From positions 62,001 to 126,000 of the forward strand of contig DATGZX010000057.1 in assembly GCA_035296965.1 (NCBI GenBank): a DNA stretch of 64,000 nt, read 5' to 3'. Below the pieces are notes generated by a model. The model was not told the DNA's origin. It made no database searches and worked only from the letters and a program-made list of their open reading frames with translations. Every line of letters begins with the position of its first letter. Position 1 is the stretch's first letter. A program made the translations under genes and the position numbers. Below are positions 1 to 8,823 of this stretch, piece by piece. The DNA is from DATGZX01 sp035296965 (GTDB taxonomy: Bacteria; Planctomycetota; Planctomycetia; Gemmatales; Gemmataceae).

Positions 1-2
1 AT

Positions 3-1910
3 CTCTCCGGCGTTACGCCGGAAGCACCACTGGCCTTCAATCCACTGCTCGTCGAAGCGGCCCAGCAACACGCTCAGGACATGAACGCCCGCGGCTATTT
101 CAGCCAAAATACTCCCGAGGGCGTCAGTCCCGGCGAGCGGCTGAACGACGTTGGCTTTTCCTGGGTTTCTTATGGAGAGAGCTCGGCGGGCGGCAGCAAG
201 TATCCGACTTCGGCCAGTGCACTCCAATCTTTGATCGTCGACGCCAGCTCCTCAACTCTGGCAGACCGAGACCAGCTTCTGGCCATCGATGCACTCTTCA
301 AGACTCAGACCGAGGTGGGCGTCGGCATCGTTCAAGGCGGCACTGGTCCGTTAACCAATTACTACACGATCGATACCGCTTCGACTTCCGACGGCCGGCC
401 ATTCCTCACCGGCGTCGTTTTCACGGACACGCAGGGTACAGGCAAGTATGCCATTGGCGAAGGACTTGGCAACGTCGTCATCACGGTGGCTGGGCCCGAC
501 AGCCTGTCGACCGTCACGTGGGGTTCGGGCGGTTACAGTCTGCAGCTAGATCCCGGAATCTACACCGTGACCGCGAGCGGCGGCGACCTGGTGGCGCCTG
601 TCAAACAGAGCGTAACGATCGGGATTTCGAACGTGGCACTGAACTTTGTGTTGCCCGCCACGGCGCTTCATTCGGGTTCTGGCGCATGGCTCGAACTGCT
701 CTATCACGACCTGCTGGGCAGGACCCCGAGCACGGGCGAGGTGAACGGCTGGCTGTCAGGTCTCCAAGGCGGCACATCTTATGCCACGATCGCAAGCGAT
801 TTCCTGGGAAGTCGAGAATACAACCAGGATCTGGTCACGCAATGGTACCAGTCGTATTTGCACCGTGCCCCCGATGTTGCGGGACTCTCAGGATTCACCA
901 ATGATCTGCTGAGCGGCACAAGCGAAGACGCGGTGCGCGAGGCAATTCTCTCCTCTCCTGAGTTTCTCGCGACGAGCGGCGGGACGGCGACAACCTTTGT
1001 GCAAACACTCTACCAGGATCTCCTTGGCCGGCTGCCATCGGGACAGGAAGCCACCGGCTGGATCGCCATGGCTGGAACCGCCAGCGGGCGGGCCACGGTG
1101 GTCAGCGACATCGTCAGGAGTAGTGAAGCGATCACGAAAGAGGTCAGCACTCTTTACGCCACGTACTTGCGTCGCGCCGCCGACTCCAGTGGGCTTGGCG
1201 GCTTTGTCAATCTCATCGCAAGCGGGAACGACGAGCGCCAGGCACTGGGCCTGATCCTGTCCAGCCAGGAATACCTCGGCGCCGCCCAGGACATCCTCTG
1301 GCTCCAGGGAGTATACCGAGACGTACTTGGTCGCAACGGCGACAACGTAAATGAACTTGGAGCGTGGTTATCTCTGCTCCGGTCGGGGGTCGATCGCACG
1401 ACGATCGCCGCAGCGATTGCCGGATCGACTGAAGCAGACACCCGCGTTGTCACGGGAATGTATGAACGCCTGCTGCACCGCCAGCCCGATGCTCCCGGGC
1501 TGAGTTCCTTCGTCCACCTGCTTCAGACAGGCAGCAGCGCGGCTGACGTGGTCGACATGATTGTGTCATCGCCGGAGTACTTCAAGCAGCAGGGTGGCAC
1601 AAACATTCAGTTCGTCGTCGGGATGTACAACAATCTCCTTTCCAGAGTCCCGGTCGATTTTGAGCTTTCTGCCGCCATCAGCGCGTTGAATTCCGGGGAT
1701 ACCCTGTTACAGGTCGTACAGAGTGTCACCGCCGGCGCCGAGTACCAGGCCGACTACATCAGCAATCTCTTCCTTCTCTACTTGCGCCGCGCCCCGACGA
1801 ACGCCGAATTGAGCCAATACATGGGCATGCTGACAAACGGCTCCAGCGATGCTGCCATCATCGGCGCGCTGACAGGCTCTGATGAGTACTTTGCCTTCTT
1901 TGCAGGCTGA
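3..1910 (+). CDS. CAP-domain plus DUF4214-repeat secreted protein (5' end outside window)
   Basis: The reading frame is open from base 3, so the start lies upstream. Bases 3-400 encode the end of a CAP/SCP-like domain (AAQQHAQDMNARGYFSQ, then GVGIVQG...YYTIDTA, the usual last strand). Bases 403-655 resemble an SdrD-B/carboxypeptidase-regulatory beta-sandwich (GVVFTDTQGTG...GLGNVVITVAG). From about 680 to the stop there are about eight alternating half-repeats of the type LYxDLLGRxP and YLxRAPDxxGLxxF...SxEY, i.e. about four DUF4214 domains. DUF4214 is common in planctomycete extracellular proteins; its function is not established. The next gene downstream shares both domain types, so the two probably work at the cell surface. 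No catalytic claim is made. Confidence 0.8.
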   Translation, partial: LSGVTPEAPLAFNPLLVEAAQQHAQDMNARGYFSQNTPEGVSPGERLNDVGFSWVSYGESSAGGSKYPTSASALQSLIVDASSSTLADRDQLLAIDALFKTQTEVGVGIVQGGTGPLTNYYTIDTASTSDGRPFLTGVVFTDTQGTGKYAIGEGLGNVVITVAGPDSLSTVTWGSGGYSLQLDPGIYTVTASGGDLVAPVKQSVTIGISNVALNFVLPATALHSGSGAWLELLYHDLLGRTPSTGEVNGWLSGLQGGTSYATIASDFLGSREYNQDLVTQWYQSYLHRAPDVAGLSGFTNDLLSGTSEDAVREAILSSPEFLATSGGTATTFVQTLYQDLLGRLPSGQEATGWIAMAGTASGRATVVSDIVRSSEAITKEVSTLYATYLRRAADSSGLGGFVNLIASGNDERQALGLILSSQEYLGAAQDILWLQGVYRDVLGRNGDNVNELGAWLSLLRSGVDRTTIAAAIAGSTEADTRVVTGMYERLLHRQPDAPGLSSFVHLLQTGSSAADVVDMIVSSPEYFKQQGGTNIQFVVGMYNNLLSRVPVDFELSAAISALNSGDTLLQVVQSVTAGAEYQADYISNLFLLYLRRAPTNAELSQYMGMLTNGSSDAAIIGALTGSDEYFAFFAG

Positions 1911-2187
1911 TGCAGCAGCCGCGCCGCGTATGTCTGCTGCCCGAAGGTATGGGTTCGTGGGTCAGGGGTCGGCGGACCGCAGCCTTGTTTTCTTCGCCAG
2001 GCTGCGCAGCTTGTGCACAATTTCCTTGCCGATTCATTTTCTAATGTTCCTGAAAACTCTGTCCGACCCAAGATAAGGGGCTCTCTCCATCGTTGCAGTA
2101 GATCCCACGGGCGGTCGAGTTCGCCTCATCCCGTCAATCGAACCGCAGGTGTCCGCGTCAGGCGTCACACGATCTAAGGGTGGTTCC

Positions 2188-5100
2188 ATGAAGACGTTTT
2201 CTTTTTTCGCCTTTGGCCGACTGTCCCGTCGTATTGTCCGTGCACCGCATTCGCATTCGAGCGGCGGACGAAGGCGTTGTGCGTCCCTGGGAATTGAACG
2301 ACTCGAGGATCGCACGGTCCCGAGCGGCAATACGATCAGCGGCTACGTGTTCAACGATGCCAACAACAATGGTCTTTTCGACGCGGGGGAAAGCCCCATC
2401 GCGAATAACACGATCGAACTGCTCAACGGCTCCGGCACGGTCATCGCCAGCGCGGTAACAGACACGAACGGCTTCTACCAGTTTGCCACAGACAGCACGA
2501 TCAGCACCGCCCCCACGACGCTCACCGAGACCGCTTCCGTGCCCAATACCGGAACGAATTGGACCAACACGTTGACCATCGCTCCGTTCAACCCGGCGCT
2601 CGGCACCCTCACCTCGGTGGACATTATCAATGCCGGCTCCTTTACGAGCGACATCAAGGTCGAAAGCCTCGACAACGCGCCATCCACGATCACGGCGACA
2701 GATTCCGGGGTGCTCACGCTCACCGGCCCCGCGTCCACGTCCATACCGACAGCTCTCTCTGCCAGCCAGACGTTCAACGCGTCAGCATTCGACGGCGTCA
2801 TCGACTTTGCGGGCACCAGCGGCCACGACTTCGGTCCCCAGACCGCCACCGGCTCGAACATGGTCACCCTAACGTCATCAAGTGCATTACAGGCGTTCGA
2901 GGGCACCGGACCTATTTCCTTCACGGAGACAGCAGTTGCCACTTCGTCGGCAACCGGTGCCGGGAATCTGATCACCCAGATCACCACACAGGCAGCCTCG
3001 CAGATCTCGGTCGTCTATCACTACATTCCCAGCAATGCTCTGAAGCCAGGCGCCTACACCATCTTCCAAACGAGCACGCCTCCGGGCTTCCTTGACGGCC
3101 TCGAATCGAGCAACGGCGTTGTGATTCCCAACAGCGTCGGCAGCCACAAGATTCAGGAGACTCTCGGCACCAGCAACTCCACGAACAACGACTTCGCGGA
3201 GTTGAAACCCGCCAGTGTCGCCGGCTTCGTCTACGTCGATGCCAACGATAATGGGGTTATGGACACAGGCGAATCCGGCATTGCGAACGTCACCATCACG
3301 CTCACAGGTACGAATGACCTTGGCCCCGTCAGTTTGACGACCACGACATCTTCAACCGGCGCTTACCAATTTGGCAATCTGCGGCCCGGAACCTACGTCG
3401 TGACGAAGACGCCGCCGGCCGGTTATCTCGAGGGCAAAAGCACGCTGGGATCGCTGGGCGGCACGGTGGGCACCGATCAATTCTCTGCAATCACCGAGAA
3501 TGCGGGCGCGGCGGGAGTGAATTACAATTTCGGCGAGCTGCTCCCCGCCAGCCTATCGGGGTTTGTCTATCTTGACGCCAATGACAGCGGCGTCAAGGTT
3601 GCGGGCGACGGAGGCATTTCCGGCGTGACCGTAACGCTTACCGGGACGAACGACCTGGGGACCTCGATCGATACCAGTGAAACGACTGGCACCAACGGCT
3701 CCTACAGTTTCACGAACTTGCGGCCCGGCACCTACACAATCACGGAGACCCAGCCCGCCAACTATTTGCAGGGAACGGACAATCTCGGCTCTCTGGGTGG
3801 CACCCTTGGTACCGACCAGTTTTCCACCATTGTGGTGGTATCGAGCGCGGCGGGCAGCAACTATAACTTTGGTGAAATCCTACCCCCGAGTCTTTCCGGC
3901 TTCGTTTACGTGGACGCCAACGATAACGGGGTAAAGGACTCAGGTGAGGCCCCGATCGCCGGCGCCACGGTAACGCTGACCGGCACCAACGACCTGGGGG
4001 CAGTCGTCAACACAACCCAAACCACGGCGTCGGACGGCTCCTATGACTTTACAAACCTGCGACCGGGCAGTTACACGATCATCTTGACGCAGCCGACCAG
4101 TTATCTGCAGGGCAAAGAAGCCGTCGGCTCGGCGGGCGGTACGGTGGGCAACAACCAGTTTTCCGCCATTACCCTCGGCGCGGGGATCACGGGTACCAAT
4201 TACGACTTCGGCGAATTGTCGCCCGCGAGTGTTTCCGGCTTTGTTTATCTGGACAGCAACGATAACGGCGTCAAAGATTCTGGCGAAGCCGGCATTGCCG
4301 GGGTAACAGTCACGCTCACCGGCACCAATGACCTCGGAACGGCAATCAACGTCTCCCAGACGACCGGTTCGGACGGCAGCTATCATTTCGTTGCCTTGCG
4401 ACCTGGGACCTACACGATCACCAAAACGCCGCCCAGCAATTACCTCGACGGTAAAGATGCCCTGGGTTCAGCCGGCGGAACGCTTGGCACGGACCTGTTC
4501 TCGGGAGTGTCCCTCGGCTCGGGCGTTGCCGCGGTTAACTACAACTTCGGCGAAGTGCTGCCAGGCACACTTTCAGGCTTTGTCTATCTGGATAGCAATA
4601 ATGACGGAATCAAGGAGAGCAACGAGTCGGGCATTGCGGGCGTGACGGTCACGTTGACCGGCACCAGCGATCTTGGATCGCCCGTCAATATCGTGCAAGC
4701 GACCGGGGCTGACGGAAGTTATCAGTTCACTGGCTTGCGCCCGGGAACCTACACGATCACGAAGACGCCACCCGCGAACTACCTGGATGGCAAGGACACG
4801 CTGGGTTCAATTGGCGGCCTGGTGGGGAGCAACCAGTTTACAGGGATCCCACTCGGCTCGAGCCAGGTTGGGACGAACTATAATTTCGGCGAGGTTCTCC
4901 CATCCACTCCGAGCGGCCTTGTCTACGCGGATTCCTATTCGTTGTCGAGTTCGAGTTTCGATTACCCCCTGAGTTTGCAGATCCTGAGCAAGCTACAGTT
5001 CTTATCGAACTCCAACTCGACGACAGTGAGCCCGACCATTCTTGCCGAGGCCACTTTTGTGGACGGCCTCTACCATGCGATCCTGGATCGAGCGCCCGAT

Positions 5101-5679
5101 TCGCCTGGGCTTCTGAACTGGGTCGTGGCGATCCAAAATGGCGTTTCTCGTGCCCAAATCGTGGATGCCATCTGGAGTTCCGCCGAGCACCTCGGGCTCG
5201 AGGTGGACAATCTGTATCAAACTTTCCTGAATCGGAACGCCGATCCAGGCGGTCGCGCGTATTGGGTGAACGCACTGGCTTCAGGGGCATCTGTCTTCGA
5301 CGTGGCCCGGGCTTTCATCAATTCCGGGGAATATCAAACTGCCCACGCCGCCAACGCGTCGTTCGTCATGAGTCTCTATGCGGACGTTCTCGGGCGCACG
5401 GCCAGCGCGCAAGAGGTTTCAGGCTGGGTGCAGCTCCTGCAAAACGGTACTAGCCGTGATTCGGTGGCAGTGGCATTCCTCACCTCCGGCGAAGCATACA
5501 CCCGGATGCTCAACGATGACTATGAGATGTATCTCCATCGCAACCCCGACTCGATAGGCGAACAGGGCTGGCTGGCACTCCTGGAGAGCGGCAACGTGAC
5601 GCCGAGACAGGTGGGCGAGGGATTCCTTGCCTCCAATGAGTACTACGCGGACGCCGTTGCGGCCAGTCAGGGTGGGTAG
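2188..5679 (+). CDS. Giant surface protein: LEDR motif, SdrD-B-like repeats, C-terminal DUF4214
   Basis: I chose the ATG at 2188 (MKTFSFFAFGRLSRR), preceded by GGTGG; an ATG at 2149 in the same frame is possible. The N-terminus carries IERLEDRTVPS at about 2290-2325, a motif found near the start of many large planctomycete exported proteins. A divergent first SdrD-B-like unit (SGYVFNDANNNGLFDAGE) follows. After a 200-residue non-repeat stretch come five tandem units of about 111-114 residues starting near 3217, 3551, 3893, 4232 and 4574. Each begins with GFVYxDxNDNGxxDxGE, a calcium-loop-like motif, and ends in NYNFGE. Bases 5040-5660 encode DUF4214 half-repeats. It is likely an extracellular stalk or adhesive protein; the partner is unknown. 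Confidence 0.85.
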   Translation: MKTFSFFAFGRLSRRIVRAPHSHSSGGRRRCASLGIERLEDRTVPSGNTISGYVFNDANNNGLFDAGESPIANNTIELLNGSGTVIASAVTDTNGFYQFATDSTISTAPTTLTETASVPNTGTNWTNTLTIAPFNPALGTLTSVDIINAGSFTSDIKVESLDNAPSTITATDSGVLTLTGPASTSIPTALSASQTFNASAFDGVIDFAGTSGHDFGPQTATGSNMVTLTSSSALQAFEGTGPISFTETAVATSSATGAGNLITQITTQAASQISVVYHYIPSNALKPGAYTIFQTSTPPGFLDGLESSNGVVIPNSVGSHKIQETLGTSNSTNNDFAELKPASVAGFVYVDANDNGVMDTGESGIANVTITLTGTNDLGPVSLTTTTSSTGAYQFGNLRPGTYVVTKTPPAGYLEGKSTLGSLGGTVGTDQFSAITENAGAAGVNYNFGELLPASLSGFVYLDANDSGVKVAGDGGISGVTVTLTGTNDLGTSIDTSETTGTNGSYSFTNLRPGTYTITETQPANYLQGTDNLGSLGGTLGTDQFSTIVVVSSAAGSNYNFGEILPPSLSGFVYVDANDNGVKDSGEAPIAGATVTLTGTNDLGAVVNTTQTTASDGSYDFTNLRPGSYTIILTQPTSYLQGKEAVGSAGGTVGNNQFSAITLGAGITGTNYDFGELSPASVSGFVYLDSNDNGVKDSGEAGIAGVTVTLTGTNDLGTAINVSQTTGSDGSYHFVALRPGTYTITKTPPSNYLDGKDALGSAGGTLGTDLFSGVSLGSGVAAVNYNFGEVLPGTLSGFVYLDSNNDGIKESNESGIAGVTVTLTGTSDLGSPVNIVQATGADGSYQFTGLRPGTYTITKTPPANYLDGKDTLGSIGGLVGSNQFTGIPLGSSQVGTNYNFGEVLPSTPSGLVYADSYSLSSSSFDYPLSLQILSKLQFLSNSNSTTVSPTILAEATFVDGLYHAILDRAPDSPGLLNWVVAIQNGVSRAQIVDAIWSSAEHLGLEVDNLYQTFLNRNADPGGRAYWVNALASGASVFDVARAFINSGEYQTAHAANASFVMSLYADVLGRTASAQEVSGWVQLLQNGTSRDSVAVAFLTSGEAYTRMLNDDYEMYLHRNPDSIGEQGWLALLESGNVTPRQVGEGFLASNEYYADAVAASQGG

Positions 5680-5882
5680 TTTCGAGAAGTGCACGGGGCC
5701 ATTTATTCCGGATATCACCGCTGCGGGAGATAATCTCCCAGCCGCCCGAAAGTAAAACCGGGATTCCTCTGGACCGGGCCCTACGGGATAGTTACGATTT
5801 GCAGAGGGGTGCAGACTCGCATGCCGCACCTCCTCTCAGCGCGATCAGCCTCAAGTGTTCCCCAAGGACGGGGGGATGAAAG

Positions 5883-6134
5883 ATGGCTGCGAAATTTTTG
5901 GCATTCGCGGGTGCCTGTATCGCCCTTCTGGTTTATTCTCTCCGCTTCATGAACACGATGAGGCGCGGCTCCGGGAACCTTCCCCCGCCCCATCAGCGCT
6001 TCACTTCCCCTCCTGCAAATGGCGCGGGCCTGACCAAAACCCAGGCCGAGGATTTGCTCGATTGGTTCGAGGCTCACGGCATACACGATCGGCGCGTCTC
6101 TTACCTGCCGGGGAAGGGATTTATCGTTCGATAA
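5883..6134 (+). CDS. Small membrane-anchored hypothetical protein (83 aa)
   Basis: This short frame starts with a hydrophobic segment (AAKFLAFAGACIALLVYSL, residues 2-20) and then has a soluble tail ending LLDWFEAHGIHDRRVSYLPGKGFIVR. A GGGGG stretch 8-12 bases before the ATG could serve as ribosome binding site. The family is not recognised. The compact hydrophobic-then-charged layout and clean start favour a real gene over the longer overlapping frame from 5855. Confidence 0.5.
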   Translation: MAAKFLAFAGACIALLVYSLRFMNTMRRGSGNLPPPHQRFTSPPANGAGLTKTQAEDLLDWFEAHGIHDRRVSYLPGKGFIVR

Positions 6135-6256
6135 AGACCACGCCGCACCCGCACGTGCTCGCATTCCTTTTCCAGACTGATCAACTCCCTCCGGCAACGC
6201 TGGCAATATCGACCTAGTAACCGGCAGCTTGATGGCGGCTCCCGGCGGCCAAGCAC

Positions 6257-6832
6257 TTACGATTGCGAAGAATCAGGGCCGCCAGCCGGTGCCTTTTGAA
6301 AGACGAACAGATTGTTCAGACCGAATTGAAACCGTTGCCGTCTTACCAGCGTTAGGCCCTGCGCCGAGAAAAGCCCATCCGTCTGATCCACCTGAAATCC
6401 GTAGTGCTGTTCCAGGGACATGCCATCGATCAAACGCAGCATCTTGAGCGCTGCGAGAAGATGATCCACCACCGGAGAAGGAACCGTGATGAGCAGATAC
6501 CCCTCGGGCCGAAGGAGCCGCGCGCAGTGATGGGCCATTTCCGGCTGCACCGCGCTGGGAATGTGCTCCAGCACGGCCAGCATGGTAATAACGTCGAAAG
6601 GCCTCTGGTCAGGAAGGTCCTCGGGAAAACAGCCGCGCACGAAATGACCTCGCCCTTCGCTATGGGACAGGGCGATGTGCGGATCGATGCCCACATATTC
6701 CCCGATATCTGGAACCTCCTGAAGGAGTCTGCCGTCGGCGCAGCCAATATCAAGGACGCGGGCGCCACTTGTCAGATATGGCCTGATCTTCTGGATCCGC
6801 CATTTTTGTATCAGCCTGTCGAGCCGTGTCAC
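6257..6832 (-). CDS. Class I SAM-dependent methyltransferase
   Basis: The 191-residue product has motif I of Rossmann methyltransferases (ARVLDIGCADGRLL, about residues 25-38), an acidic residue after strand 2 (EYVGIDPHI) and a motif-IV-like segment (FDVITMLAVLEHIPS), matching the Methyltransf_11/12 type. The C-terminal part (HYGFQVDQTDGLFSAQGLTLVRRQRFQFGLNNLFVFQK) is typical of small-molecule or glycan methyltransferases linked to exopolysaccharide genes. The substrate cannot be told. It stands alone, divergent from the cupin gene. Confidence 0.8.
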   Translation of the reverse strand: MTRLDRLIQKWRIQKIRPYLTSGARVLDIGCADGRLLQEVPDIGEYVGIDPHIALSHSEGRGHFVRGCFPEDLPDQRPFDVITMLAVLEHIPSAVQPEMAHHCARLLRPEGYLLITVPSPVVDHLLAALKMLRLIDGMSLEQHYGFQVDQTDGLFSAQGLTLVRRQRFQFGLNNLFVFQKAPAGGPDSSQS

Positions 6833-7162
6833 CGCTGCCTACGTCATCAAATTCCGGAAAAGGGTTAAGAATCAAGGCGAGGGCCTTAGCGTGCGCTGCA
6901 TGATATCAACGCGTGAGGTGTCGACGGAAGGCTTCTCCTTGAACCGATCTTTCCCAGACGGACGTCCTCTTGGTCTCGGCTTTGATAGCAGCGGCTGAGT
7001 TCACTTTCGCGACTGACCGGTGGCAACGATTTTCCCGCCATGAGCCAGCCTCAATGTGGAAATGTGGGTCAAGTCTCTTTTCGCTGGCGTCGGGCAATTC
7101 ACTCCCATAGACTGAATCACCGATAGGCGTCTCAACGAAACGAGCGGCGGGAGGATTCAATC
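6833..7162. other. 330-base intergenic region between divergent genes
   Basis: This space lies between the start of the leftward methyltransferase and the rightward cupin gene, so it should hold promoters for both. I see no confident -35/-10 pair and no convincing palindrome. A leftward 84-codon frame here (6906-7160) has no recognisable protein features and is not called. Confidence 0.5.
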
Positions 7163-7597
7163 ATGGCCGATGCGCAGCAGGGCTTGAACGACGGCGTCGA
7201 GGGAGAGGACGGAGTCTTCGTCATTCGCGGCAGCGGCAATTGCCGCAGCTGGAACGGCATCCAATACAAGCAGGGAATGTCCGCCAAGAACGTCGGCGCC
7301 AAGAAGCTCTCCATGAATGTGGCAACCATTCCTCCTGGCGGTGTCGCGGCGGCGCATATTCACGTCGACTTCGATGTCATGCTCTATATCCTCGAGGGCC
7401 GGGTCCGCCATGAGTATGGGCCCGGGCTCAAGAAGGTGGTGGACAACCAGGCAGGCGATTTCATCTATATCGAGCCCGGAGTCCCCCACGAGGTGTTCAA
7501 TTTGAGCGACACGGAGCCGGTGGTGGCCGTCGTAGCGCGCTCCGACGCGGACGAGTGGGCGCACATTATCCCTTATGATCGGCAGAGCGGAGTCTGA
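7163..7597 (+). CDS. Cupin-domain protein
   Basis: The 144-residue product carries a single cupin barrel. Motif 1 is HIHVDFDVMLYILEGRVRHEYG (about residues 70-92) and motif 2 is GDFIYIEPGVPHEVFN (about 105-120), with His/Glu positions suited to one metal ion. GGGAGG precedes the ATG. Such small cupins range from sugar isomerases to dioxygenases and binding proteins, so the reaction cannot be assigned. The thioredoxin-like gene follows 33 bases later and may be co-transcribed. Confidence 0.8.
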   Translation: MADAQQGLNDGVEGEDGVFVIRGSGNCRSWNGIQYKQGMSAKNVGAKKLSMNVATIPPGGVAAAHIHVDFDVMLYILEGRVRHEYGPGLKKVVDNQAGDFIYIEPGVPHEVFNLSDTEPVVAVVARSDADEWAHIIPYDRQSGV

Positions 7598-7630
7598 ACC
7601 AGCGACCGGATGTGTCATGGAGGCAGGAGC

Positions 7631-8230
7631 ATGGAAGTGCGAAGGATCAGCATCGACTGGGAGACGTCGTTGGATCGGGCGAAGGATTGGGCGCGCAAGG
7701 AGAAGAAATCGATCTTGCTCGATTTCAGCGCTGCCCCCATGTGCGGCGGGTGCGTGGCGATGGATGCCGTCACCTATCCGGACGCCCACGTCGCGGAATT
7801 CATCAGCAAACACTACGTCCCGGTAAAGATCAAAGTGAAAGATCGACCCGACATCGCTGCGGGTTACGACGTCAACTGGACCCCAAGCGTCGTGATCGCG
7901 GATGAGAGCGGCAGGGCTCATTGCCGGATCGAGGGCTACGTCCCCGCGGAGGATTTCCTCGCTCATCTGTCCCTGGCTCTGGGCCGCTACGAGCTTGACC
8001 GGCGGCAATTCCAGCGTGCAATGCACCAACTCGAGGAAGTTTCGCAGCGTCATCGAGGCACGGAAACCGCGGCCCAGGCTCTCTATTGGCTGGGGGTCGC
8101 CCGTTTCAAGGACTCGAAAGACCAGGCCCAGTTGCGCGCGACGTGGAATCTTCTCATTGCCGATTACCCAGTGAGCGATTGGTCCAAACGTGCGAATATT
8201 CCCAGGGCCTCGGCGGCTGCCGCGTCGTGA
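7631..8230 (+). CDS. Thioredoxin-fold protein with TPR-like C-terminus
   Basis: I chose the ATG at 7631 because GGAGGCAGGAG lies just upstream; an in-frame ATG at 7610 lacks this. Residues about 5-105 form a thioredoxin-like domain (DWARKEKKSILLDFSAAPMCGGC...VPVKIKV...VNWTPSVVIADESG) with CGGC in place of the usual CGPC and the cis-Pro segment TPSV. Residues about 115-190 resemble a TPR/YbgF-type repeat (ALGRYELDRRQFQRAMHQLEEV...ALYWLGVARF). No signal peptide is visible, so a cytoplasmic thiol-redox role is inferred. Confidence 0.75.
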   Translation: MEVRRISIDWETSLDRAKDWARKEKKSILLDFSAAPMCGGCVAMDAVTYPDAHVAEFISKHYVPVKIKVKDRPDIAAGYDVNWTPSVVIADESGRAHCRIEGYVPAEDFLAHLSLALGRYELDRRQFQRAMHQLEEVSQRHRGTETAAQALYWLGVARFKDSKDQAQLRATWNLLIADYPVSDWSKRANIPRASAAAAS

Positions 8231-8340
8231 TTTCTCCGCGAGGGAATGAGCGTCGCACGAGGCTTCCCGCGGCGCCGTGCGCGTGACCCCCTTCCTGCAG
8301 CCCTCAATTCTTTCTCCTCTCGAGTGGGATCGAAATCTTC

Positions 8341-8369
8341 TTGACGCGCTAGTCGTGATGACTTAGTAT
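8341..8369 (+). promoter_or_regulatory. Sigma70-type promoter of the blaI-like/M56 operon
   Basis: TTGACG at 8341-8346 and TAGTAT at 8364-8369 are separated by exactly 17 bases, a near-consensus housekeeping promoter. The expected transcription start is near 8376. Two dyads overlap the spacer and the start point, as expected for an autorepressed operon. Confidence 0.7.
8349..8366. promoter_or_regulatory. Probable upstream BlaI-type operator (imperfect dyad)
   Basis: CTAGTC at 8349-8354 faces GACTTAG at 8360-8366. This is the same half-site as in the perfect palindrome 25 bases downstream, here with one inserted T. It sits between the -35 and -10 elements. That the BlaI-like protein binds here is inferred from position and half-site recurrence. 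Confidence 0.5.
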
Positions 8370-8374
8370 TGATC

Positions 8375-8391
8375 CTAGTCAGACTGACTAG
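8375..8391. promoter_or_regulatory. Probable BlaI-type operator (perfect 17-base palindrome)
   Basis: CTAGTCAG A CTGACTAG is a perfect palindrome around a central A, covering the expected transcription start and lying 13 bases before the repressor ATG. BlaI/MecI/CopY proteins bind dyads as dimers and commonly repress their own operon. Confidence 0.65.
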
Positions 8392-8404
8392 AAAAGGACG
8401 GATC

Positions 8405-8812
8405 ATGACTCTCACCCCGCAAGACGTGACCGAGACGGAACTGGCGATCCTGCATGTGCTGTGGGATCAGGCCGAGGCAACCCGGCCGCAAATCACCGCC
8501 GCGGTCTACCCCGACGGCGGTCCGGCACAGTACGCCACCGTCCAGAAACTCCTCGAACGCCTGGAATCCAAGGGCTTTGTCTGCCACCGGCGCCGCGCCG
8601 GCAAGCTGCTGTTCAGCGCCACGCTGGGCCGCGATGAACTCCTCGACCGGCGCCTCCAGGCCCTTGCCGAGAAGGTCTGTGGCGGGTCGCTGACGCCGCT
8701 GCTCATGACGCTGGTCCGCTCGCCGTCGCTGACGCCTGCGGAGCTGGACGAATTGCGGGCGTTAATTGAGGAACGTCGGCAGCACAAACAGCCCAGGGGC
8801 AAATCGCGCTAG
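8405..8812 (+). CDS. BlaI/MecI/CopY-family transcriptional repressor
   Basis: I start the protein at MTLTPQDVTETELAILHVLW (ATG 8405, preceded by AAAGGACGG); an upstream in-frame ATG at 8369 falls inside the promoter. The N-terminal 80 residues are the winged helix of the penicillinase-repressor family (ELAILHVLWDQ...YATVQKLLERLESKGFVCHRRRAGKLLFSA). The C-terminal half (RLQALAEKVCGGSLTPLLMTLV...ELDELRALIEERR) is the dimerisation region. The M56 gene follows after 11 bases. The usual partner logic is cleavage of the repressor in response to a membrane protease. Confidence 0.88.
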   Translation: MTLTPQDVTETELAILHVLWDQAEATRPQITAAVYPDGGPAQYATVQKLLERLESKGFVCHRRRAGKLLFSATLGRDELLDRRLQALAEKVCGGSLTPLLMTLVRSPSLTPAELDELRALIEERRQHKQPRGKSR

Positions 8813-8823
8813 AAGGAGCCGGC

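Noticed and set aside
3217..4905. Tandem DNA repeats as a satellite or recombination site
   Set aside because: They are the coding repeats of SdrD-like domains with diverged codons, kept in frame.
6906..7160. 84-codon leftward frame upstream of the methyltransferase gene
   Set aside because: No recognisable fold or family; it occupies the likely promoter region of two divergent genes.
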